Of a stretch of DNA of 58,136 nt, positions 24,275-31,773 are shown in pieces. Both the position numbers and the translations under genes were made by a program. The stretch spans positions 1-58,136 of IMG/VR virus record IMGVR_UViG_3300019886_000006; one strand, written 5' to 3'. Each line of letters begins with the position of its first letter. Within the stretch, counting starts at the first letter, position 1. The notes beneath the pieces were generated by a model, which was not told where the DNA came from, made no database searches, and worked only from the letters and a program-made list of their open reading frames with translations. The DNA comes from a virus.

Positions 24275-25696
24275 ATGGGGTTCGTTTCCGGGTTGCTCGG
24301 CACTGCTGGCGGTGTTAATGGCACAGGTATAGATGCGCCATCTAAAGCCAATATACTTAACCCAACAACTACGGCTCAAGCTGGTACAGCATACAATGCC
24401 AACCAAGCAGCACTCAATCAACAAAACGCATTCTTAGCAGCTACCCAAGCCCAAAACGGTCTTGGGAACCAAACCTCGATATTCAATCAACTCCAAGGTG
24501 TTACTAATGGTACTGGTCCTAATCCAGCACAGGCTGGATTAGCTCAAGCCACGGGTGCCAATGTGGCTAATCAAGCCTCATTAATGGCCGGTCAAAGAGG
24601 CTCAGGAGCCAATGCAGGATTGATTGCACGTCAAGCAGCTATGCAAGGTGCTAATACCCAGCAACAAGCTGCAGGACAAGCCGCAACACTTCAAGCAACA
24701 CAAAGTCTTAATGCCTTGAACTCTCAAGGTGCAATAGCTAATACCCAGGCAGGTCAACAAGCCGCTGCTACAGGTGCTAATACTGCTGCCCAACAAGGCG
24801 AACAATCCCAAATCTTAGGTGGAATAGCCTCTCAAAACAATGCTAATGTAGGCATGCAATCAAGTATTAATTCAGCTAATGCTGGATTAGCAGGTACATC
24901 TATGCAAGGTCAACAAAATCTATTAGGTGGTATTACTGGTGGAATAGGATCAGCTTTAGGATTAGCCCAAGGCGGTAAAGTTCCTAGTTATGCATCTGGC
25001 GGCGGAGTATATGCAGATACTACTACAGATAACTTCGATACTTCTAATCAAAGTCCAGTAGATGTCTCTGGTACAGGTATGACTATTACTCCACAAGCAC
25101 CGACTACTCCTACATTATCTCAGCCTGGCCAATCACAAGTTAAAGGGCCTAAATCTAAAATGGCTCAGATGTTTGGTAGCCCAAATAAAAGTGGTCAACT
25201 TTCAGGTACAACTCTTGCAGGTAATACTATAGGTCAAGGTATCGGATCAGGAATAAAAGCATTATTTGGTCATAATGGTACAGCAGAAGTCAATAATGCA
25301 GCTGCTCAAGGAGCTGCACAAGCCCCCGGCGATACATCAGGCGGAACTATGGATAACTCAGGCCAATCAACTCCTGCAAATATCGGCGATATAAATAATG
25401 CCGAAATGAATGCAGCTCAAGGCGGTAAAGTACCAGCTATGCTATCTAAAGGAGAAGTGTATCTATCTCCTGATAAGGTAAAAGCAGTTTCTAAAGGTAA
25501 AAAAGATCCACTAAAAGCAGGAGAAAAAATACCTGGTAAACCAAAGCATCCAGGGAATGACTATCGCAATGATGTGGTGCCTAAGACGCTCAAAGAAGGC
25601 GGCATAGTAATACCAAATAATATAATTCAAGGCCCAAATCCTCATTGGAATGCTATGCGCTTTGTTCATCAAACGCTGAAAAATGGCAAAAAATAA
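24275..25696 (+). CDS. Internal virion/ejection protein A, 473 aa
   Basis: AAGAGGTTTAG precedes ATG 24275. Residues 1-240 are very rich in Ala, Gln, Asn and Gly with helical repeats (AQAGTAYNANQAALNQQ, GANTQQQAAGQAA). The end carries Gly-Gly motifs (LAQGGKVP, YASGGGV, AAQGGKVP) and PAMLSKGEVYLSPDKVKAV, then KHPGNDYRNDVVPKTLKEGG and IVIPNN. From memory that ending recurs in podovirus internal proteins. It precedes two larger genes, matching the three ejection proteins of T7-like and P22-like phages. Its stop overlaps the GIY-YIG gene. Confidence 0.75.
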   Translation: MGFVSGLLGTAGGVNGTGIDAPSKANILNPTTTAQAGTAYNANQAALNQQNAFLAATQAQNGLGNQTSIFNQLQGVTNGTGPNPAQAGLAQATGANVANQASLMAGQRGSGANAGLIARQAAMQGANTQQQAAGQAATLQATQSLNALNSQGAIANTQAGQQAAATGANTAAQQGEQSQILGGIASQNNANVGMQSSINSANAGLAGTSMQGQQNLLGGITGGIGSALGLAQGGKVPSYASGGGVYADTTTDNFDTSNQSPVDVSGTGMTITPQAPTTPTLSQPGQSQVKGPKSKMAQMFGSPNKSGQLSGTTLAGNTIGQGIGSGIKALFGHNGTAEVNNAAAQGAAQAPGDTSGGTMDNSGQSTPANIGDINNAEMNAAQGGKVPAMLSKGEVYLSPDKVKAVSKGKKDPLKAGEKIPGKPKHPGNDYRNDVVPKTLKEGGIVIPNNIIQGPNPHWNAMRFVHQTLKNGKK

Positions 25697-26247
25697 TGAT
25701 TATTTATAAAGCTACTTCAAAGACTTCAGGCAAAAGCTATATTGGACAAACGCGAAGTTCATTAAGAGAACGTAGACAAGGTCATTACGATAATTTAAAA
25801 AGATATAAAAATGCTTTGGGTTTAGCCATTACAAAATACGGTAAAGATGATTTTGAATGGACTATTATTCAAACTTGTGAAAGTATTGAAGAATTAAATA
25901 AGGCAGAAATTAAATGCATTAAAGAATTTAACACTGTAACCCCTAATGGCTATAACTTAACTACTGGAGGAGAAGGCGGTTACATTAGATCTGAAGAAAA
26001 TAGATTAAAAATAAGTAAATCTAAACTAGGAAAAACCCCTAAAAATCACTCTGCTTTATTTAAAAAGGGCCATAGACTTAGTCCTGAAAATGAGTTTAAA
26101 GGAACAGAAGTAATTAATTTAGAGAGCGGCGTTGTGTACAAAAGTATAAGAGATGCTGCTAAAGCTCATACTATTAATCATAGTACTTTAGCGTGGCGCT
26201 TACGACGTAAAACTACTAAGCAATTTGCGTATGTAGGAGCAGAGTAA
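25696..26247 (+). CDS. GIY-YIG homing endonuclease, free-standing
   Basis: I chose ATG 25696 (overlapping the previous TAA) because the GIY domain begins at once: MIIYKATSKTSGKSYIGQTR. The IIYK and SYIG motifs are 10 residues apart. RERRQGHYDNLKR, FEWTIIQTC and GYNLTTGGEGG complete the nuclease core. A NUMOD-type DNA-binding region with SEENRLKISKSKLG and VYKSIRDAAKAHTINHSTL follows. No intron features surround it; it sits exactly between two ejection genes, as expected of a Seg-like mobile nuclease. Confidence 0.9.
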   Translation: MIIYKATSKTSGKSYIGQTRSSLRERRQGHYDNLKRYKNALGLAITKYGKDDFEWTIIQTCESIEELNKAEIKCIKEFNTVTPNGYNLTTGGEGGYIRSEENRLKISKSKLGKTPKNHSALFKKGHRLSPENEFKGTEVINLESGVVYKSIRDAAKAHTINHSTLAWRLRRKTTKQFAYVGAE

Positions 26248-28541
26248 TGGCTAATATCAAATTAGATTTATCTAAAGTAAAACATGTTAAATCAGATGAA
26301 AGATCTACTACTCTTAGACATCAAGATGGTCATACAATCCACCTCCTTCATTCAGCATTAGCCCCAGAAAATAAAGCCCAGCTTCAAGCCCTTTCAAAAA
26401 TCTCTAAAGATGCCTCACAATCCGTAGATCAAAAGATGGCCTATGGCGGTGACGCTGTACGTAAAGCAGGAGCAGATTTCAAAAAGTCTACCGGCGCTAC
26501 TTATGGTATGACTCCAGAAACTCCTACTGTAAGTCATGTCGAAGGTGACGTAAGAACTCCCGAACAGAAATCTAAAGCTGAACATTACTATGATACTCCA
26601 GCGCCTTCAACTTCAGACCAAACTCCACAAAATACAGATGAAGACGGTTATCATAAAATGGCTAAAGGTGGAGAAGCCGAGTTAAGTGGATCTGGTTCTC
26701 CTGCTAATCCTATAGATAGACCTGATAAAGGTTTCGGATCTGTGATTGTTAAAGCCGAAGGCGGCAAAGTAGCCAAATACTGTATGTATTGTGGTGGTAT
26801 GGCGCATGGCGGTGAGTGTACTTCAGATAAACCTATGATGGCTGAAGGCGGAGACCCAGTAGATCAAATCGATCAAGCTGTTCCTCAATATGCAAACAAA
26901 GTCTCTTTAGAAACACCTTCAGCTAAAGTCGAAGATAGTCGTAGTCCAGCCCAAGCCAGAACAGAAGCTCTTTATAACCAACAAAGCTCTGGTATGACTA
27001 ATTTCGGTGCAGCTAAAGGTACTTTGCCAGATGAAGAACAGATGTTCGGACCTCAAGGTCAAGCTCCTCAAGCCTTTAATCCTGAGAATTATAAGATAGC
27101 CCAAACTCAATTTGCTGAAGAACAAGCCGATAATGCAGCTAAAATAGCCGGGGCTCAACAACAAGCAATCCAACAAAATCAAGTCCGTGCCCAAGCAGGA
27201 CTTCCTTTACTACCAGTTCCTAATACACCTCAAGGACCACAAATACCTGGTTCTGAAGAAAGCCCGCCACCAGGGACAGATAATCCACAAGATCCATCAG
27301 GTCAAAAGGCTATTACAGCCGCAGCTACACAGACTGACCCTACAGATCCTTATGCAATGCTTCAGTCAGGTTATAAACAACAACTTGCTGGTATTCAAGG
27401 TAAAAGTTCTGCTGAACAACAACAAGCCAAGGCTAATGCCGATATATTGGCAACTGCTCAACAAGCCAAGGCTACAGCATTATCGAACTATCAAGATCAG
27501 TATGCCGATTTAGAACAAGAACGTCAGCATCATATATCTGATATTCGCGAAGGCTATATCGATCCAAACCGATATTGGACAGGCGATAAAGATGGCAATG
27601 GGTCTCATTCTAAGTTAGCAGCAGGAATAGGCATGATTCTTGCAGGTTTTAACCCAACAAATAAGCCTAATGCTGCAATCGAATTCCTTAAATACAATAT
27701 GGATAAAAACATGCAAGCCCAAGTCGCAAATCTTGGCGCTAAAGAAAGTATGTTATCGGCTAATCTACGTCAATTCGGTAATATAAAAGACGCTACAGCT
27801 ATGACTCAGCTTATGCAGTCCGATATGATACAGAATAGCCTACAACAAGCCGCAGCAACAGCTGCAACTCCTATGGCTAAAGCCGCTGCTTTAACAGCAG
27901 CAGGACAGCTAAAACAACAAGACGCTCCTATGTTCCAAGAATTCGCTATGCGTAGAGCCATGATGAATATGGCTAATAATGGTACAGGAGACACCAATTC
28001 AATAGAACATATGATGGGTTATATGCGTGCAATCAATCCTAAAGCCGCTGAAGAAATGGAATCTAGATATGTACCTGGAGTAGGTATAGGATCTGTTCCT
28101 GTTCCAGAACAAGGCCGTCAACAAATCATCTCATCAAAGAACGTAAATGATCTTATGAATGCCTCATTACAATTCTCAGCACAGCATAAAGGTTCATTAG
28201 ATCCTCATGTATTAGCTCAAGCCAATACTATCCAACAACAGCTTATAGGATCTATTAAGAACGCCCAACACGATGGTGTGTATAAAGAATCTGAAGCCGA
28301 TTTTCTTTTGAAACAAATCGGAGGTAATCCAGCCTCTTTCTTAGCTGGTATATCATCTGTGCCAAAGATTCAAGAACTCCAAAATATTAAACAAATGGAA
28401 TATAAAAATCTTTTGAATACCTATGGTATCAAAGGAAAAGCCCTTCCTCAAACCTCTCAAAACGAAGGCCAAACCGCTACTAATCCCAAGACTGGCGAGA
28501 AGATCAAGATGGTTAATGGCAAATGGACATCGGCTAAGTAA
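26247..28541 (+). CDS. Internal virion/ejection protein B, 764 aa
   Basis: ATG 26247 overlaps the previous stop. The N-terminal third contains KMAYGGDAV, MAKGGEAE, KAEGGKVAKYCMYCGG, MAHGGECTS and MAEGGDPV, the A-x-G-G motif of the 4330 gene, here with a CxxC pair. The rest is Gln/Ala-rich and helical (EEQADNAAKIAGAQQQAIQQ, SNYQDQYADLEQERQHHI), ending in a lysine-rich segment (NPKTGEKIKMVNGKWTSAK). Likely ejected with DNA; exact role unknown. Confidence 0.75.
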   Translation: MANIKLDLSKVKHVKSDERSTTLRHQDGHTIHLLHSALAPENKAQLQALSKISKDASQSVDQKMAYGGDAVRKAGADFKKSTGATYGMTPETPTVSHVEGDVRTPEQKSKAEHYYDTPAPSTSDQTPQNTDEDGYHKMAKGGEAELSGSGSPANPIDRPDKGFGSVIVKAEGGKVAKYCMYCGGMAHGGECTSDKPMMAEGGDPVDQIDQAVPQYANKVSLETPSAKVEDSRSPAQARTEALYNQQSSGMTNFGAAKGTLPDEEQMFGPQGQAPQAFNPENYKIAQTQFAEEQADNAAKIAGAQQQAIQQNQVRAQAGLPLLPVPNTPQGPQIPGSEESPPPGTDNPQDPSGQKAITAAATQTDPTDPYAMLQSGYKQQLAGIQGKSSAEQQQAKANADILATAQQAKATALSNYQDQYADLEQERQHHISDIREGYIDPNRYWTGDKDGNGSHSKLAAGIGMILAGFNPTNKPNAAIEFLKYNMDKNMQAQVANLGAKESMLSANLRQFGNIKDATAMTQLMQSDMIQNSLQQAAATAATPMAKAAALTAAGQLKQQDAPMFQEFAMRRAMMNMANNGTGDTNSIEHMMGYMRAINPKAAEEMESRYVPGVGIGSVPVPEQGRQQIISSKNVNDLMNASLQFSAQHKGSLDPHVLAQANTIQQQLIGSIKNAQHDGVYKESEADFLLKQIGGNPASFLAGISSVPKIQELQNIKQMEYKNLLNTYGIKGKALPQTSQNEGQTATNPKTGEKIKMVNGKWTSAK

Positions 28542-31339
28542 TGGATAGTCTTCCAGAAGGCTTTCAATTAGATCAAGATACTACTCCTACACAGACCTCT
28601 GTAGCGCCTAATAATGCCTTGCCACAAGCCCAGAATGATGCCCTACCGCAAGGCTTCCAATTAGACAGCGAAGCCCCTACAGACGTATCAGGCGCCGTTA
28701 AAGCCGGATTAGAAGGCTTAGGCAGAGGTGTATTAGGACCATTAGCAACAGCTGCCGAAAGCCATATTCTTCATGTCCCTAAAGCTGAGATGCTAAAGCG
28801 TCAAGAAGAGCACCCTATAGCCTCTACAATAGGCGAAGTAGGCGGTCTTGGTGCAGGAATGCTTACTGGTACAGGCGAAGCTGCATTAATGGAAGGCGCC
28901 GGTAAATTAGGTGCAGAGGCTGTAGGCCTTGGTAGGCCTGTTACATATCTAGCTAAAGTAGGTAGCTCTGCTGTAAAACAAGCAGTCGAAATGGCTGTTC
29001 TTCAAAGTTCTGATGAGACTTCTAAAATGCTCATGAATGACCCTAATACAAGTGCCGAGACTGCTTTAAGTAATATAGGATTAGCATCTGCATTAGGCGC
29101 AGGTACAGGAGCTTTCGTTACAGGAGCTTTATCTCCTTTATGGAAAGCCACGGTTGGCAATAAACTAGGCGGCGTATTAGAAGGCCTTAAGATGAAACTT
29201 AACGGCGAATCAATCTCAGATGTAATGAATGAGGCCAAAGACTTAGGGCTTCAATTAAAGCCTGAAGTAGCCGCAATGATGTCTGAAGACCCATTTACTA
29301 AGAATATCGCATCTAAATTGTCTCAAACAGATACAAGTATGGCTGGTCGAGGCTATCAAGAAAGTCTTGCTGATTTCAGGAAACAAGCCTCAGACTCTAT
29401 ATTAACCGAGACAGGCAAGACACCAGAAACATTGGGTAATCTAGAAGTATCTAAATATGATTCTGGTAAAGATTGGGCCAATACCCTTGCATCTAAATAT
29501 GAAGAACAAATAGCTCCAAGTATTAAAGCCATGGAAGAAAGTAAACTTCGTTTAAAAGACGAGCCCTTGATCCCTGACCAAGTCACAAGAACTACTGATT
29601 ATAGCAATCCTTATAATACAAAGATAGCTGAGAATAAAATACCTGGTACTACATCTAATCTATCAGGGTCAGTTAACCAACAAGCAATGTCTGAAGGATG
29701 GTTATCAGATAGAAACTCTGATACAGCTAGAATGATAAAAACAGCTACTAAAGATATAGCTAATGCTAAGACTTTAGGCGATTTAATAAAAACTTCTGAG
29801 AATATTGGTAAAAATACCAAGTCAACTCTTCCTTTCGGCCAGCAAACACCTTTATCTAGAGCTGGTGCCATTATTAAAGACATGATAGAAGATCATGCCA
29901 ACCAGTTCACTATAGATAATGCAGGATCTAGAGGCTTAACAGAAGAGGTCCAAAAACTTCTTAAAGCCAAACAAGACTTTAAAGGAGTCGCTCAGATAAA
30001 GAATGCCTTAGACGATAGACTTAAGACAGGATCATCTGTTTCTGGGTTTGGTAAAGCATTGAGAGAAATGGGTACTACTGATGGTGAATCTGTATATAAC
30101 CGTTTGAATGGTGCCAAGGATGTAAATCTTCTTCAGACTATACAAGAACATTATCCTGAAGTAGCAGATAAGATCCGCCAAGCTCATCTTGATAAATTAG
30201 TAAAATCATCTATGAAAGGTGAGGACTTTGACTCTACTAAGTTTATTAAAAATACTTTTAGTAAAGACAATGTAAGTCCAGAGCTTAGGAACTTTATATT
30301 CGATCCTCAAAAACAAGATAGACTTCAAAGACTTAATGAACTTTCTAGTAAACTTAATAATACAAACCATAACTTTAGTAATACAGCTAGAACTATTGAT
30401 AAAATGACTCATGGTCATACAGGCGGGGCATTAGGCTATGCAGCTGCTTTATCTGGGCATTTAGGCGGTGCTTTGATAGCTCCATTAGCCTCATTTGGTA
30501 TACGAGAAGGCAGCGACGCCGCTAGACTCAGCATGCTTAGATTCTTGGCATCAGAAGAGCCTATCAAAGCCGAAGGTTTTAAAGCCATGGCATCAATGAT
30601 CCAGAATACTATTAAAGGCGGAACTGTTTTAAATAAAGCCGCCGTGAATGTACTTAAACCTGGAGCCCAAGTCGCAGTAATGCCTCATCTTAGACTTGTT
30701 GCAAATCGAGAAAAACTTGATAAACAAGTAGATAAATTCACGGCTTCTCCTGAGTCATTGATGTCTAAGACTCAAGGTGAGACAGGGCATTATCTCCCAC
30801 AACACCAGGTAGCTTTAACTCAGGCCACGACACAACAAATCCAATATCTAAGCCAATTAAAGCCCAGACCTGTACAACCAAGTCCGTTAGATAAGCCTAT
30901 TATGCCCTCAATGGCACAAAAAGCTGTTTATAACAAGGCTTTAGATATTGCTAATGACCCTACAATTATACTTCAGCATGTCAAAGATGGTACATTACAA
31001 ATCCAAGATATGAAACATCTTGCTGCACTTTACCCTAATGTAATGAAATCAATGGCCCAAAGACTATCTAATGAAATGGGTACGGTTCGTACAAATGATA
31101 CAGTCATTCCATATCATACAAGAATGGGATTAAGTGTGTTTTTAGGACAGGCCTTGGATAGTTCTATGCATCCACAGAATATCCAAGCAGCACAGGTATC
31201 TTTGATGCCTCAACAGTCTCAGAATCCTCAGCCCCAAAGCAAACAAAAGGGCTCACCATCAAAGATAGGCAACAAGACTAATGCAATGTATAAAACGCCT
31301 ATTCAATCAGCCGAAGGTGATCGTAGTGATCGTGACTAA
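28541..31339 (+). CDS. Internal virion/ejection protein C, 932 aa
   Basis: The N-terminus has a repeated LPxGFQLD motif (LPEGFQLDQD and LPQGFQLDSE). Long helical regions follow, with hydrophobic stretches such as GEVGGLGAGMLTGTGEAALM and ASALGAGTGAFVTGALSPLW that could cross a membrane, as in ejection proteins. The end is basic and polar (SKQKGSPSKIGNKTNAM). No lysozyme-type active site was seen. A phage promoter follows directly. Confidence 0.75.
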   Translation: MDSLPEGFQLDQDTTPTQTSVAPNNALPQAQNDALPQGFQLDSEAPTDVSGAVKAGLEGLGRGVLGPLATAAESHILHVPKAEMLKRQEEHPIASTIGEVGGLGAGMLTGTGEAALMEGAGKLGAEAVGLGRPVTYLAKVGSSAVKQAVEMAVLQSSDETSKMLMNDPNTSAETALSNIGLASALGAGTGAFVTGALSPLWKATVGNKLGGVLEGLKMKLNGESISDVMNEAKDLGLQLKPEVAAMMSEDPFTKNIASKLSQTDTSMAGRGYQESLADFRKQASDSILTETGKTPETLGNLEVSKYDSGKDWANTLASKYEEQIAPSIKAMEESKLRLKDEPLIPDQVTRTTDYSNPYNTKIAENKIPGTTSNLSGSVNQQAMSEGWLSDRNSDTARMIKTATKDIANAKTLGDLIKTSENIGKNTKSTLPFGQQTPLSRAGAIIKDMIEDHANQFTIDNAGSRGLTEEVQKLLKAKQDFKGVAQIKNALDDRLKTGSSVSGFGKALREMGTTDGESVYNRLNGAKDVNLLQTIQEHYPEVADKIRQAHLDKLVKSSMKGEDFDSTKFIKNTFSKDNVSPELRNFIFDPQKQDRLQRLNELSSKLNNTNHNFSNTARTIDKMTHGHTGGALGYAAALSGHLGGALIAPLASFGIREGSDAARLSMLRFLASEEPIKAEGFKAMASMIQNTIKGGTVLNKAAVNVLKPGAQVAVMPHLRLVANREKLDKQVDKFTASPESLMSKTQGETGHYLPQHQVALTQATTQQIQYLSQLKPRPVQPSPLDKPIMPSMAQKAVYNKALDIANDPTIILQHVKDGTLQIQDMKHLAALYPNVMKSMAQRLSNEMGTVRTNDTVIPYHTRMGLSVFLGQALDSSMHPQNIQAAQVSLMPQQSQNPQPQSKQKGSPSKIGNKTNAMYKTPIQSAEGDRSDRD

Positions 31340-31342
31340 ACA

Positions 31343-31359
31343 CCTAATACGCTATATTA
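31343..31359 (+). promoter_or_regulatory. Phage-type promoter site 4
   Basis: CCTAATACGCTATATTA followed by CT instead of AA, the only variation among the four sites. A small hairpin (GGGC-CATAA-GCCC) follows in the leader, then AAAAGGAAGG before ATG 31399. It opens the fibre and holin block. Confidence 0.75.
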
Positions 31360-31398
31360 CTAGGGCCATAAGCCCGTAATCCTAAAAGGAAGGCAATT

Positions 31399-31773
31399 AT
31401 GTCGTCTCGCCCCTTATACCAACCAACTCCAGTCATTACTAACGGAGCAATGGTAGGTAATCTCACATCTGCAATAACAATCCTCTCTAATCTCTCAATG
31501 ATGTCATATAGTTATACCTGGTCAGGAACATCTCCTGTAGGAACTATTGTAGTAGAGGTATCAAATGATTATACACAAGACTCTTCTGGTGCTACTGCTA
31601 ACCCTGGAACATGGGATGCCCTTCCTTTATCTGTAGCACCTAGTGTATCAGGTAATACAGGCACAGGATTTGTCGATATCGATCAATTAGGAGCATACGC
31701 AATCCGTACTAGATATATCGCTACCTCAGGTACAGGTACTTTGAACGCAATCTTTAAAGGAAAAGTATCATGA
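31399..31773 (+). CDS. Virion beta-sandwich protein, 124 aa
   Basis: AAAGGAAGG precedes ATG 31399. The protein reads like a small jelly-roll or discoidin-like domain: SYTWSGTSPVGTIVVEVSND, NPGTWDALPL, FVDIDQLGAYAIRTRYI. The SND...W...A-x-R pattern matches the 36888 gene, so the two are probably paralogs that decorate fibres or tail. It overlaps the next gene by 4 nt. Confidence 0.65.
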   Translation: MSSRPLYQPTPVITNGAMVGNLTSAITILSNLSMMSYSYTWSGTSPVGTIVVEVSNDYTQDSSGATANPGTWDALPLSVAPSVSGNTGTGFVDIDQLGAYAIRTRYIATSGTGTLNAIFKGKVS

